DNA of 64,000 nt from Sporosarcina ureae (GTDB lineage Bacteria; Bacillota; Bacilli; Bacillales_A; Planococcaceae), in assembly GCF_002109325.1 (NCBI RefSeq), contig NZ_CP015348.1, positions 3,163,501-3,227,500 of the forward strand. Direction: 5' to 3'. Below, one piece after another: positions 35,388 to 46,247 of this stretch; position 1 is the first letter of the stretch; every line of letters starts with the position of its first letter. The notes below the pieces were generated by a model, which was given only the letters and a program-made list of their open reading frames with translations, was not told the origin of the DNA and made no database searches. The position numbers were made by a program, and so were the translations under genes.

Positions 35388-36314
35388 GTGGAGTACTTAC
35401 TCATAGTCTTTGTAAATGTTATCACACCGATGCTGATTTTATTAGGAATTGGTGTTGTTTTACAAATAAAGTTTACTTTTAATGTTAAGGCATTAGGCAA
35501 TATTCTGACATATTGTTTGATACCTGCCGCCGTATTCATGAACTTATATCATACCGTTATTGATGTAGAAATCTTACTTGACGTATTAATGTTTGTTGTA
35601 TTATTCACGACCACTTTAATAATTACTGGTCATTTATTCAGTAAAATATTGCGTCTAAATCGCCAGCAAACCGCCGTAATGAAGAATAGTATCGTGCTCA
35701 TCAACTCAGGAAACTATGGATTACCTGTCAGTCAGCTAGTCTTTCATGCGAATCCGCTTGGTGTATCGATTCAGATCGTTTTGATCGTCTATCAGAACTT
35801 ACTGACGTATTCATATGGATTGTATAATCTCGTATCTTCCACGCAGTCGGGAAGAGACATTGCAAAACAGTTTCTTCGCATGCCGATTATCCATGCTTTG
35901 TGGCTAGGTGCTTTGCTTAACTTGGCCGATATCCAGTTGCCGCAGTTTATCGAGCTACCGATCGGTCATTTATCGGATGCTTTTATCGCCATCGCACTCA
36001 TCACACTTGGCGCACAGTTAGCACAGATTAAAGTGAAGACACTTTGGAATCGTTTGATCTACCTTAGCGCTATCGGCCGACTCATCATCTCCCCAGCCGT
36101 TGCGTTACTGTTGATCTTACTGTTAAAAATAGACGGGGTCACGGCTCAGTCACTGTGGATCGCCAGTTCGTTTCCAACATCGAGAAATAGCTCAACACTA
36201 GCATTGGAATACGACGTAGAGTCCGAGCTAGCAGCCCAAATCGTCCTATTCAACACCGTAGCTAGCAGCTTCACAGTAGGCGTAGTAATTTATCTTTCAT
36301 CTATTTTGTTTTAA
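35388..36314 (+). CDS. AEC-family transporter (auxin efflux carrier-like)
   Basis: 308 residues with about ten membrane segments in two five-helix halves. Conserved features: ILLGIGVVLQIKFTFNVKAL, the INSGNYGLPVSQLVF motif of the AEC fold, and SFPTSRNSSTLALEY in the second half. Bacterial members include malate permeases, but the substrate here is unknown. GTG start behind AAAGGAGAT. No terminator was found downstream; a large intergenic region follows. Confidence 0.88.
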   Translation: MEYLLIVFVNVITPMLILLGIGVVLQIKFTFNVKALGNILTYCLIPAAVFMNLYHTVIDVEILLDVLMFVVLFTTTLIITGHLFSKILRLNRQQTAVMKNSIVLINSGNYGLPVSQLVFHANPLGVSIQIVLIVYQNLLTYSYGLYNLVSSTQSGRDIAKQFLRMPIIHALWLGALLNLADIQLPQFIELPIGHLSDAFIAIALITLGAQLAQIKVKTLWNRLIYLSAIGRLIISPAVALLLILLLKIDGVTAQSLWIASSFPTSRNSSTLALEYDVESELAAQIVLFNTVASSFTVGVVIYLSSILF

Positions 36315-36340
36315 TCAACGAATAGGAGAGGGTAGTCGTA

Positions 36341-36457
36341 TAGGGATTTGCGCTTCGGAGGGGACGTGTGTCCTATGGATGGGCGGTGAACCACACCCCT
36401 GCGTAGGCTCGGGCGTCCCACTGATCCTCCAGGAGCCCTCCTACGCTACAATCCCTA
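36341..36457 (+). repeat. GC-rich interspersed repeat, copy 1
   Basis: The outer ends TAGGGATT and AATCCCTA are complementary. Inside, GGATTTGCG lies at one end and CTCCTACGCTACAATCCC at the other. The interior is far richer in GC than its surroundings and has several small dyads (GGACGTGTGTCC, GGTGAACCACACC). A second, shorter member with the same ends lies at 63110-63180 in reverse orientation. Confidence 0.6.
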
Positions 36458-36577
36458 GCAAAGTAAGTAGAAGTTACTTGTTGTTGCTCATTGAAATAAG
36501 TGTTGTAAAAGGTTTTGAACTTCAGTACTTGAACTTAAAATAAGTTAAGACAAAACAATGATTGAGATACTAGCTAC

Positions 36578-36659
36578 AGTGAGTGACCCAAGTACTCGTA
36601 CTCTCAACGTAGGATGGAAGCGTCCCCCCAATTGGTGCTTCCATCCCGAACCACTCACT
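36578..36659. repeat. Nested-dyad structured element
   Basis: Outer arms AGTGAGT/ACTCACT and inner arms GGATGGAAGC/GCTTCCATCC frame a C-rich loop (GTCCCCCC). It could be a small repeat element or the fold of an RNA. There is no T run, so it is not an intrinsic terminator. Confidence 0.5.
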
Positions 36660-36772
36660 ATTAATTCTCTCTCAAAACAACACCTCATTCCAATTCAGCC
36701 CAACTTTTTGTCAAGAATATGTCTATATGCTTGCTAAGTTAAAGTTACAGAACTAATCGTAGAAGATACATA

Positions 36773-36800
36773 TTGAAAAAATGTCGAATCGTGCTATACT
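36773..36800 (+). promoter_or_regulatory. SigA promoter of the xpt operon
   Basis: TTGAAA (36773-36778), a 16-base spacer and TATACT (36795-36800), about 15 bases before the riboswitch. Confidence 0.65.
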
Positions 36801-36816
36801 GTTAGCATTCAGTTAA

Positions 36817-36895
36817 ATAAGACTCATATAATCACGGGGATATGGCCCGTAAGTTTCTACCGGTCTACCGAAAATAGACCGCCTATGGGGAGAAT
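36817..36895 (+). promoter_or_regulatory. Purine riboswitch (guanine class)
   Basis: The core sequences ACTCATATAATC, ATATGGC, AGTTTCTACC and CCTATGGGG match the purine aptamer. The base before the final TATG is C, the specificity base that pairs with guanine (a T would mean adenine). Guanine binding is expected to favour the downstream terminator and shut off xpt-pbuX. Confidence 0.93.
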
Positions 36896-36946
36896 GAAAA
36901 GCAGCTTTCTTTGTCGTTCGACAAGAAATTGCTTTTTCATTTTTAA
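36893..36946 (+). terminator. First terminator hairpin of the xpt leader
   Basis: AATGAAAAGCA, directly after the aptamer, pairs with TGCTTTTTCATT, with inner TTTGTCG/CGACAA pairing, and is followed by TTT. It starts inside the 3' side of the riboswitch, as expected for the ligand-controlled terminator. Confidence 0.7.
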
Positions 36947-37006
36947 AAGCGTACATGCCGCTCTCTCATAGTTGTTATATGGGAGTATGGCATATACGCT
37001 TTTTTT
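36945..37006 (+). terminator. Second terminator hairpin of the xpt leader
   Basis: AAAGCGTACATGCC pairs with GGCATATACGCTTT, with an inner CTCTCTCATA/TATATGGGAG stem, followed by T7. Either this or the first hairpin could be the main expression platform. Confidence 0.75.
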
Positions 37007-37020
37007 ATTCGGAAAAATGA

Positions 37021-38972
<1,952 letters not shown>

Positions 38973-38973
38973 G

Positions 38974-39009
38974 AAAAGAGCGACTGCCAAAATGCAGTTG
39001 CTCTTTTTG
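38974..39009. terminator. Terminator between pbuX and yqkF
   Basis: AAAAGAGCGACTGC pairs with GCAGTTGCTCTTTT around a short loop; serves convergent genes. Confidence 0.88.
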
Positions 39010-39013
39010 TATT

Positions 39014-39916
39014 TCACAGTCGATGCTGTTCATATTGATGTTGTTTTGTTATGTTTACTAATTTCTTTAGTATATGTGGATCTATTTGCGTGTCATAAGC
39101 TGTTAATGATTCACGAAGTTGTGCTTGTGTTCTGGAACCTATCAAAGCCGACGCGACAGCAGGCTCTTTAAGGACGAAAGCAAGAGCGTACGCCTGTAAG
39201 TCGTTTGTTTCCTTTGAAAGAGCTTGAACTGTCTGCTGCAGCTCGGATTGTGGATAGGATACGAAACCATTTGCTTTCTTGACGCGCACCATACTTTCAT
39301 GTGTGAGCAAGCCTTTTGCTAGCGTCCCTCTAGTGATAACCGATGCCCCTTTTTCTACAATCATAGAAAAGTATTCTTCAGGACGTCGATCTAGCAAGTT
39401 ATACTGCATCATGACAGAAACGGCGTTGCTAGTACTCAGAAAACGGTCAATTACAGTAGGTCGAATACTTGAGATGCCGTATTCACGTATGATGCCTTCT
39501 TTTTTTAATGTTTCAAATGCCTCGATTGTTTCTTCAGCATCATCTTCCATCGTCCCGCCGTGAAGTTGATACAAGTCGATATAATCGAGTTGTAAACGTC
39601 GTAAACTTTGTTTAACAGCGTCCATGATATGTGCTTTTGAAGGATCCCAAGTCCAAGACTCTTCTCCTGAAACCCACTTGTTACCGGCTTTCGTCGCGAT
39701 GATCAAATCTTGACGTTTTTCTTTCAACACTTTTCCTACGAGTTCTTCATTTGTTCCTTTATCATAAAGATCTGCTGTATCGAAGTAGTTGATGCCGTGA
39801 TTTACTGCTTCATCGAGTACAGAACGAGCCGCTTCGAGTTCAGTTGGTAATGACATACAGCCCAATCCGAGTTCAGAAACTAATAAATTACTAGAACCAA
39901 TTGTACGCTTCTTCAT
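39014..39916 (-). CDS. yqkF: Aldo/keto reductase, YqkF-like
   Basis: 300 residues. TIM-barrel NADPH-dependent oxidoreductase with the AKR tetrad: Asp and Tyr in YFDTADLYDKG, Lys in IIATKAGN, and His in YQLHGG. The C-terminal LIGSRTQAQLRES binds the cofactor phosphate. The ATG at 39916 is eight bases behind AAGGAG; an upstream alternative at 39946 lacks one. B. subtilis yqkF also adjoins nudF. Substrate unknown. Confidence 0.88.
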   Translation of the reverse strand: MKKRTIGSSNLLVSELGLGCMSLPTELEAARSVLDEAVNHGINYFDTADLYDKGTNEELVGKVLKEKRQDLIIATKAGNKWVSGEESWTWDPSKAHIMDAVKQSLRRLQLDYIDLYQLHGGTMEDDAEETIEAFETLKKEGIIREYGISSIRPTVIDRFLSTSNAVSVMMQYNLLDRRPEEYFSMIVEKGASVITRGTLAKGLLTHESMVRVKKANGFVSYPQSELQQTVQALSKETNDLQAYALAFVLKEPAVASALIGSRTQAQLRESLTAYDTQIDPHILKKLVNITKQHQYEQHRL

Positions 39917-39988
39917 GTGCCTCACTCCTTTCGTTTCATGGTACAATGAATGCGGGATATAAAACCAATGGAAAGGGTTGAGTGCTGC

Positions 39989-40522
39989 ATGAAGTTTGAA
40001 GAAAGAACCCTCTCAACAGAGCACATCTTTACAGGTAAAATCATTTCGGTGCAAGTAGACGAAGTAGAATTGCCTGATGGAAAAATAGCGAAAAGAGAAT
40101 TAGTAAAACATCCAGGTGCCGTGGCGGTTATCGCCTTAACTGAAGATAAAAAAATCGTGTTAGTTGAACAGTACAGAAAGCCTTTGGAACGAACGATGCT
40201 AGAAATACCTGCTGGCAAGATTGAGCTTGGTGAAGAACCTAAATTGACGGCAATTCGTGAGCTTGAGGAAGAGACCGGGTACCGTGCGAATTCATTCGAA
40301 TATTTGCAGACTTTTTCCACTTCACCTGGCTTCGCGGATGAAATCATTCACTTATATGTAGCTAAAGAGCTCGAGAAAGTGGAACAGCCTGCTGTAGGGG
40401 ATGAAGATGAATTCATTGAAGTACTAGAAGTAACTATTGAAGAGGCAGAGGAATTCATTGCAAATGAAAGGATTTATGATGCCAAGACGGTTGCTGCTGT
40501 CTGGTATGTAAAAAACCTATAA
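39989..40522 (+). CDS. nudF: ADP-ribose pyrophosphatase
   Basis: 177 residues. The Nudix box reads GKIELGEEPKLTAIRELEEE followed by TGY. The enzyme splits ADP-ribose to AMP and ribose 5-phosphate, a housecleaning reaction. ATG at 39989 reproduces the family N-terminus (MKFEERTLSTEHIFTGK); earlier ATGs at 39950 and 39968 would add unrelated residues. It opens the conserved block with the SpoIIM-like gene, fur and xerD. Confidence 0.93.
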   Translation: MKFEERTLSTEHIFTGKIISVQVDEVELPDGKIAKRELVKHPGAVAVIALTEDKKIVLVEQYRKPLERTMLEIPAGKIELGEEPKLTAIRELEEETGYRANSFEYLQTFSTSPGFADEIIHLYVAKELEKVEQPAVGDEDEFIEVLEVTIEEAEEFIANERIYDAKTVAAVWYVKNL

Positions 40523-40586
40523 AGGATTGAGCTATTTCTGGACGGACAAGCATATGTTATAGAAACGATGCGGAGGTGTCCTATTT

Positions 40587-41099
40587 ATGGCTCGATCATT
40601 GTCTTTTGTGTATTTATTCGTTATACTCGCAATCAGTTATATAGGAGGGGCTTTATTATTCAGGGAGTGGCCGGTCACGTCGCTAGAGCAGATCATCGGT
40701 TTATATGATCAGCGCGTAGTGAATGGATCTGAAGCAGCTTTGTGGTCGCCTGTTGTGGTGACATTGAGCTTTATTCTAGTAACCATCATTCTGTCTAAGT
40801 ATAAAAGACTCCGTTTTATCACTATGTTTCTTGGTGCAATTAAATGTGCTCTTTTTGGTTTGTCATCTACCTACTTATTATCGACAGGCTTAAAATTGGT
40901 ATCCTATACGATTTGGTGGTTCCCATTTCAATTAATCAGCTGTTTGTTGTTCTTGATTTTATGCTCGGTGTTGAACCCGCCGTTTTTCGCTGCACCAGCA
41001 AATAAGAAAGATCGCCCACTAACTGCCGTGCCACCATTAATTGCTTTATTGTTGATCACGCAAATATTGGAACTATCGATCTTTCATTTTATAAAGTAA
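40587..41099 (+). CDS. SpoIIM-like membrane protein
   Basis: 170 residues with about five membrane segments (near 7-25, 53-70, 76-100, 108-128 and 149-165). It lies between nudF and fur, the place of spoIIM in B. subtilis, and the spacing of its segments plus the GAIKCALFGLSSTYLLSTG-like helix resembles SpoIIM, which forms the DMP peptidoglycan-remodelling complex in engulfment. Direct sequence identity is low and the protein is about 40 residues shorter, so the call leans on position and topology. GGAGGTG precedes the ATG. Confidence 0.5.
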   Translation: MARSLSFVYLFVILAISYIGGALLFREWPVTSLEQIIGLYDQRVVNGSEAALWSPVVVTLSFILVTIILSKYKRLRFITMFLGAIKCALFGLSSTYLLSTGLKLVSYTIWWFPFQLISCLLFLILCSVLNPPFFAAPANKKDRPLTAVPPLIALLLITQILELSIFHFIK

Positions 41100-41140
41100 T
41101 GTCCACTACACACTATAATGAACTGAACCTTTCCTTTCTA

Positions 41141-41170
41141 TTGTCATCTGGAACGACAGTTTGGTATAAT
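41141..41170 (+). promoter_or_regulatory. SigA promoter for fur
   Basis: TTGTCA (41141-41146), an 18-base spacer and a perfect TATAAT (41165-41170), 25 bases before the fur start. Confidence 0.65.
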
Positions 41171-41195
41171 GGAAACAATTTGAGGGGGGCGTCGT

Positions 41196-41672
41196 ATGGA
41201 AAGCCGAATTGAACGAATCAAGAAGCAATTGCACGGGGCCAGCTACAAGTTGACGCCTCAGCGTGAAGCGACTGTAGCAGTTCTTCTGGAAAATGAAGAA
41301 GACCATTTAAGTGCAGAAGATGTATTTTTACTAGTAAAAGAAAAAGCACCAGATATTGGTCTAGCGACTGTATATCGTACATTAGAATTATTAACTGAAC
41401 TTAAAGTTGTCGATAAAATTAACTTTGGCGATGGTGTAGCACGTTATGATTTGCGAGAAGAAGGCGCTGCTCGATTCCACCATCACTTAATTTGTTTAGA
41501 ATGTGGAACGGTTGATGAAATTCAAGAAGACCTACTTGGCGAAGTTGAAAAAGTCGTAGAAGGTCGTTATGGTTTTACAGTCAAAGATCACTGGCTGACG
41601 TTTCATGGAATTTGTAAACGTTGCAAAGTGAAGGACGAAGAGAAAGAGCAAGAAGACAATGGGATGGCCTAA
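41196..41672 (+). CDS. fur: Ferric uptake regulator
   Basis: 158 residues. Winged helix DNA-binding domain (about 15-90, LTPQREATVAVLLENEEDHLSAEDVF and GLATVYRTLELL) and metal-binding dimerisation domain with FHHHLICLECG and a second CKRC pair for structural zinc. With Fe(II) it represses iron uptake genes. The position before xerD matches B. subtilis fur rather than perR or zur. GAGGGGG precedes the ATG. The C-terminus is a short acidic extension (KDEEKEQEDN). Confidence 0.94.
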   Translation: MESRIERIKKQLHGASYKLTPQREATVAVLLENEEDHLSAEDVFLLVKEKAPDIGLATVYRTLELLTELKVVDKINFGDGVARYDLREEGAARFHHHLICLECGTVDEIQEDLLGEVEKVVEGRYGFTVKDHWLTFHGICKRCKVKDEEKEQEDNGMA

Positions 41673-41715
41673 GCGCTATCCTTTTTTACTTTCATGTTAG
41701 AAAGGAGGAAGGTCT

Positions 41716-42606
41716 ATGAAAGATGCGCAGTTTGCATTAGAAGATTATGTGCATTTCTTAGTAGTTGAAAGGCAGCTATCGCAAAATACGGTCAAGTCTT
41801 ACCAACGAGATCTGGTGGCCTATTTGCATTTCATTGAAAACTTGTCATTGGAAACACTTAATTCGATCGAACGTGCAACCGTTCTACAATATTTGCAGCA
41901 GTTAAAAGATAGTGGTAAATCCAGTCGAACGCTTTCCCGGCATATTTCCTCCATTCGTTCATTTCATCAATTTTTAGTAAGAGAGCAAGTGACGACACAT
42001 GATTGTACGGTACATATTGAATTACCTAAAATCGAACAAAAATTGCCAGATGTGCTCTCTATTCCTGAAATAGAGCGGCTGATTAATGCAGCGGATGGCA
42101 ACACTTCACAAGGGATGCGTGATATTGCATTGCTTGAATTGTTATATGGAACCGGAATGAGGGTAAGTGAATTGATAGCGATCGATTTAGCTGACCTTCA
42201 TTTGACAATGGGCTTTGTGCGCGTGTTCGGAAAAGGCAGTAAAGAACGGATTGTACCGCTAGGACGTTCAGCAATCGATGCTTGTACAAAGTATTTGAAT
42301 GAAGGGCGTCCGCAGTTCATTCGTGATACGGAAGCTGTGTTTTTAAATATGCACGGCAGAAGGCTGACGAGGCAGGGATGTTGGAAAATCCTGAAAGATA
42401 CTGGAGTGAAGGCGGGAATTCAGAAAGTTATTTCGCCTCATTTACTACGCCATTCATTTGCAACACATTTAATCGAAAACGGAGCCGATTTGCGTGCGGT
42501 TCAGGAAATGCTTGGTCATGCCGATATTTCCACGACGCAACTTTACACGCATGTCAGCAAAAAACGCTTGAAAGATGTCTATAGTCAATTTCATCCGAGA
42601 GCTTAA
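41716..42606 (+). CDS. xerD: Tyrosine recombinase XerD
   Basis: 296 residues. N-terminal SAM-like core-binding domain (about 5-92) and a catalytic domain with Arg149 (GTGMRVSEL), Lys173, His242 and Arg245 (HLLRHSFATH), His268 (LGHADISTTQ) and Tyr277. XerD acts with CodV/XerC at dif to resolve chromosome dimers. The position between fur and deoB is that of the housekeeping gene, not a mobile integrase. AAAGGAGG precedes the ATG. Confidence 0.95.
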   Translation: MKDAQFALEDYVHFLVVERQLSQNTVKSYQRDLVAYLHFIENLSLETLNSIERATVLQYLQQLKDSGKSSRTLSRHISSIRSFHQFLVREQVTTHDCTVHIELPKIEQKLPDVLSIPEIERLINAADGNTSQGMRDIALLELLYGTGMRVSELIAIDLADLHLTMGFVRVFGKGSKERIVPLGRSAIDACTKYLNEGRPQFIRDTEAVFLNMHGRRLTRQGCWKILKDTGVKAGIQKVISPHLLRHSFATHLIENGADLRAVQEMLGHADISTTQLYTHVSKKRLKDVYSQFHPRA

Positions 42607-42630
42607 ATTACTATTACTGGAGGTTTTCAC

Positions 42631-43824
42631 ATGAAAGAATTTCGTTATAATCGCATTCATTTAATCGTGCTCGACTCTGTAGGAATCGGTGAAGCGCCGG
42701 ATGCTAAAGCATTTGGTGACGTTGGCTCCAATACACTTGGACATATTGGTGAAGAGATGGATGGGCTGAAACTACCGAACTTGGAACGCTTAGGTCTTGC
42801 AAACATTGCACCGATCAAAGGTCTAGTGCCACAAAAAGAAGCACAAGGATATTATACAAAAATGCAAGAAGCGTCTGTCGGTAAAGATACGATGACAGGA
42901 CATTGGGAAATCATGGGCTTACGAATCGATGATGCGTTCAAAGTATACCCAAATGGCTTTCCAAAAGAATTAATTGATGAGCTAGAATTAAAAACAGGCA
43001 GAAAAGTTATCGGAAACAAACCGGCAAGTGGTACGGAGATTATCGAAGAACTTGGCGAAGAGCATATGAAGACAGGTGCTCTCATCGTTTACACATCTGG
43101 CGATCCAGTGCTACAAATTGCAGCTCACGAGGAAATTATTCCAATTGAAGAGCAATATCGTATTTGTGAAATCGCAAGAGAACTAACTCTGCAACCTGAA
43201 TTTTTAGTTGGACGCGTTATTGCACGTCCGTTTGTTGGAGAACCTGGAGCGTTTTCACGCACAACAAATCGTCATGATTATGCCCTTAAGCCATTTGGTA
43301 AAACCGTAATGAACGAGTTACAGGATAAAGGGTATGACGTCATTGCAATTGGCAAAATCGCTGATATATATAATGGCGAAGGTGTAACGGAAGCAGTCCG
43401 CACAACAAGTAACATGGATGGCGTGGATAAGCTCGTCACGGTCATGCAAAATGAATTTGAAGGACTTAGCTTCGTCAATTTAGTAGATTTTGATGCGTTA
43501 TATGGTCACCGACGCGATCCGATAGGCTACGGTAATGCACTTGAAGAGTTTGATGCACGCATGCCTGAGATTATGGATGCGCTACGACCGGATGATTTAT
43601 TGATTATCACAGCAGATCACGGCAATGACCCGATTCATGAAGGGACGGATCATACTAGAGAATATGTACCGTTACTCGTTTATTCACCTTCAAACACAGG
43701 AGCTGGCCAACTGCCAATCCGTAAAACTTTCTCTGATGTCGGTGCGACAATTGCCGAGAACTTCCAAGTAGATATGCCTGAGCATGGTGAAAGTTTCTTG
43801 TCTTCATTAACAAAGGAGGATTAA
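42631..43824 (+). CDS. deoB: Phosphopentomutase
   Basis: 397 residues, full length. Alkaline-phosphatase-fold metalloenzyme that interconverts ribose or deoxyribose 1- and 5-phosphates. Metal-binding and active-site motifs: [25 protein letters not shown] (active-site Thr), and TADHGNDP with [15 protein letters not shown] precedes the ATG. It is followed four bases later by pdp, linking the ribose 1-phosphate from nucleoside breakdown to central metabolism. Confidence 0.96.
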   Translation: MKEFRYNRIHLIVLDSVGIGEAPDAKAFGDVGSNTLGHIGEEMDGLKLPNLERLGLANIAPIKGLVPQKEAQGYYTKMQEASVGKDTMTGHWEIMGLRIDDAFKVYPNGFPKELIDELELKTGRKVIGNKPASGTEIIEELGEEHMKTGALIVYTSGDPVLQIAAHEEIIPIEEQYRICEIARELTLQPEFLVGRVIARPFVGEPGAFSRTTNRHDYALKPFGKTVMNELQDKGYDVIAIGKIADIYNGEGVTEAVRTTSNMDGVDKLVTVMQNEFEGLSFVNLVDFDALYGHRRDPIGYGNALEEFDARMPEIMDALRPDDLLIITADHGNDPIHEGTDHTREYVPLLVYSPSNTGAGQLPIRKTFSDVGATIAENFQVDMPEHGESFLSSLTKED

Positions 43825-43828
43825 GCTT

Positions 43829-45127
43829 ATGTTGCGTATGGTAGATATTATTGAAAGCAAGCGAGACGGGGAAGAGCTGACTAAAGAAGAAATTGAGTTT
43901 TTTGTGACAGGTTACACGAATGACTCGATTCCTGATTATCAAGCCAGTGCTTTTCTTATGGCGATTTACTTTCAAGGTATGACGACGGAGGAGCAAGGCT
44001 ATTTAACAATGGCTATGGCTAACTCTGGTGATCAAATCGATTTATCGGCTATTGAAGGTATAAAAGTGGATAAACACTCAACAGGTGGAGTGGGGGACAC
44101 GACAACACTCATTCTAGCTCCATTGGTTGCTGCATGCGGTGTGCCGGTCGCGAAGATGAGCGGTCGTGGCCTAGGTCATACAGGAGGTACGCTAGATAAA
44201 CTTGAAGCGATTGATGGCTTCCACGTGGAAATCTCCACGGATCAATTCATTCAGCAAGTTAATGACTTGAAGATCGCTGTCATTGGTCAAAGCGGGAATT
44301 TGACCCCGGCTGATAAAAAACTTTATGCGCTCCGAGACGTTACAGCGACTGTTAACAGCATTCCGTTGATCGCAAGTTCTATCATGAGTAAAAAGCTGGC
44401 AGCGGGTGCAGATGCCATCGTATTGGACGTTAAGACAGGTGCAGGAGCTTTCATGAAGACATTGGAAGATTCCAAGCAATTGGCGGATGCCATGACTGCT
44501 ATTGGAAATGAAGTAGGGCGAAACACAAGTGCCGTTATTTCAGACATGAGCCAGCCGCTTGGACTTGCGATTGGCAATGCGCTAGAAGTAAAAGAAGCGA
44601 TCGACACGCTACAAGGAAGAGGACCAGCTGATTTAACTGAGCTATGTTTAGTACTTGGAAGCAAGATGTTGCTCGCAGCAAAACAAGCCACAACGCAAGA
44701 AGACGCGCGCAAACAATTACAAACTGTCATGGAGAACGGCGATGCGCTACGCTTATTTGGACAGTTAATCAAAGCGCAAGGTGGCAACGAAAAGGTCATA
44801 GAGGATACAAATCTATTGCCACAAGCACAGTATCAAATAGAAGTGCCTGCAACCAAAAGCGGCTATGTATCCATGATTGACGCTGATGAAATAGGCGTAG
44901 CTGCGATGCTTCTCGGCGCAGGCCGTGCAACAAAAGAAGACATCATCGATCTCGCGGTTGGAATTGTGCTACGCAAGAAAATAGGTGACTTTGTAGAAAA
45001 AGGCGAAGCGCTCGCGGTACTCCATACAAACACCGAACAAGTAGATGATTCAATCAAACTGCTGCAATCTCATATGCATATCTCGAAAGAAAAAATTCAA
45101 GCACCATCACTCATTCACCCTTTATAA
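43829..45127 (+). CDS. pdp: Pyrimidine-nucleoside phosphorylase
   Basis: 432 residues. It phosphorolyses uridine, thymidine and deoxyuridine. Signature [18 protein letters not shown] and the phosphate-binding [14 protein letters not shown] are present. AAAGGAGG precedes the ATG at 43829. B. subtilis has a purine nucleoside phosphorylase gene (punA) at this position behind drm, so pdp replaces it here, with the same logic of feeding DeoB. A strong terminator follows. Confidence 0.95.
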   Translation: MLRMVDIIESKRDGEELTKEEIEFFVTGYTNDSIPDYQASAFLMAIYFQGMTTEEQGYLTMAMANSGDQIDLSAIEGIKVDKHSTGGVGDTTTLILAPLVAACGVPVAKMSGRGLGHTGGTLDKLEAIDGFHVEISTDQFIQQVNDLKIAVIGQSGNLTPADKKLYALRDVTATVNSIPLIASSIMSKKLAAGADAIVLDVKTGAGAFMKTLEDSKQLADAMTAIGNEVGRNTSAVISDMSQPLGLAIGNALEVKEAIDTLQGRGPADLTELCLVLGSKMLLAAKQATTQEDARKQLQTVMENGDALRLFGQLIKAQGGNEKVIEDTNLLPQAQYQIEVPATKSGYVSMIDADEIGVAAMLLGAGRATKEDIIDLAVGIVLRKKIGDFVEKGEALAVLHTNTEQVDDSIKLLQSHMHISKEKIQAPSLIHPL

Positions 45128-45133
45128 TCCATA

Positions 45134-45193
45134 AAAACCATGTACCTGAAGGACTCCAGAAATTGGACTCCTTCAGAGTACATGGTTTTTTTG
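45134..45193 (+). terminator. Terminator after pdp
   Basis: AAAACCATGTAC pairs with GTACATGGTTTT and an inner GAAGGACTCC/GGACTCCTTC stem with one mismatch, followed by T7. Confidence 0.9.
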
Positions 45194-45288
45194 GTTCTAT
45201 GTGTAAAAGTGCTTCCAACTGTACAGACTCTGTTGTAGCTCGTGAAGAGTGAAGAAGTGACATCATTTAATACACAATGGCGACTCTC

Positions 45289-45316
45289 GCAGGAAATCGT
45301 CCGACCAGAAAGCAAA
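45289..45316 (+). promoter_or_regulatory. Weak candidate SigH-type promoter for the spoIIA operon
   Basis: GCAGGAAAT matches the SigH -35 consensus, but the -10 region (GAAAGCAAA) is only a partial fit to GAAT. It lies about 140 bases before spoIIAA. The rest of the 260 bases between the pdp terminator and spoIIAA shows no gene. Confidence 0.3.
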
Positions 45317-45454
45317 TCAAAGTTGCTTTCCTATTTCTATTAATTTCTGTCACTACGTAAGAAGTTTTGGGGATGGCTGACTAGTTTTGTCAAAACTAAA
45401 GGATACCGGTTCTAAATGTGCGACAATGCCTTCATGAAGGAGGCGTAGCTACAC

Positions 45455-45808
45455 ATGGCAACTATTACACAACTGGAAAACGGCATAGTCCTGATCACGC
45501 TAGCAGGAGAACTTGACAACCATGAAGCCAACCAAATTAGAGAAGAAGTATCTACTGCTATATTCACAGGAAAAACACGCGCAATCATCTGGGATCTTTT
45601 CAATCTAGGATTCATGGACAGCGCAGGGATTGGACTTATACTCGGAAGAATGCGTGATCTAGTCCCTGTTAATGGAGAAACACTTATATTGAATCCATCT
45701 CCAACAATGGAAAAGCTATTCCAATTTTCAGGTCTCGGAGATGTCGTCAGAATTTGTACAGTCGAAGAAGCAATCGACGAAATCGGAGGGGTTGTACATG
45801 AAAAATGA
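45455..45808 (+). CDS. spoIIAA: Anti-sigma F factor antagonist SpoIIAA
   Basis: 117 residues, a STAS-domain protein. The phosphorylated Ser is Ser56 in GFMDSAGIGL. Unphosphorylated SpoIIAA binds SpoIIAB and frees SigF in the forespore. The ATG has GAAGGAGG upstream. First gene of spoIIAA-spoIIAB-sigF; its end overlaps spoIIAB by 11 bases. Confidence 0.96.
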   Translation: MATITQLENGIVLITLAGELDNHEANQIREEVSTAIFTGKTRAIIWDLFNLGFMDSAGIGLILGRMRDLVPVNGETLILNPSPTMEKLFQFSGLGDVVRICTVEEAIDEIGGVVHEK

Positions 45809-46244
45809 ATTGACCTTGTCGTTTCTGGCGATAGAACAAAATGAAGCACTTGCCAGAATGGCACTGACATGTTTTATCGCACCGCTAGATCCGACACTGG
45901 AAGAACTTTCGGAATTTAAAACAATTGTTTCGGAAGCTGTCACTAATGCCATCATCCACGGCTACGAATGCGATGGTAAAAGTATGGTGAAGATCCACGC
46001 CACGATAGATGACCGTTCGGTAAAAATGACGGTTTCAGATGAAGGAATGGGGATCTTCGACATAGAGCAAGCAATGGAGCCGATGTTCACGACCAAACCA
46101 CAAATGGAACGCTCCGGTATGGGCTTTACTATCATGGAAAGTTTCTCGGACGGTATCCGTGTAGATTCTACCCTTGGAAATGGGACAATCGTGACATTTG
46201 AGAAAAGTTTTTCTCCGGTCACAGAAGTAAGTAGAATGAGGTGA
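45798..46244 (+). CDS. spoIIAB: Anti-sigma F factor SpoIIAB
   Basis: 148 residues of the GHKL ATPase-kinase fold. It holds SigF inactive and phosphorylates SpoIIAA. N box SEAVTNAIIHGY, G1 box DEGMGI and G2 box RSGMGFTIM are visible. The ATG at 45798 is behind GGAGGGG inside the end of spoIIAA; earlier ATGs in frame would add residues with no homology. Translational coupling with spoIIAA is expected. Confidence 0.96.
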   Translation: MKNELTLSFLAIEQNEALARMALTCFIAPLDPTLEELSEFKTIVSEAVTNAIIHGYECDGKSMVKIHATIDDRSVKMTVSDEGMGIFDIEQAMEPMFTTKPQMERSGMGFTIMESFSDGIRVDSTLGNGTIVTFEKSFSPVTEVSRMR

Positions 46245-46247
46245 CGT

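Larger units (their letters stand above)
36315..36772. other. Intergenic region with structured elements
   Basis: About 460 bases between the AEC gene and the xpt promoter, with no gene. It holds two structured repeats (36341-36457 and 36578-36659) described separately; the rest is plain AT-rich sequence. Confidence 0.6.

Noticed and set aside
36341-36457. CRISPR-like or tandem repeat array
   Set aside because: There are no regularly spaced repeats; the element is a single structured unit.
41716-42606. Phage or island integrase
   Set aside because: The sequence and place between fur and deoB identify it as housekeeping XerD.
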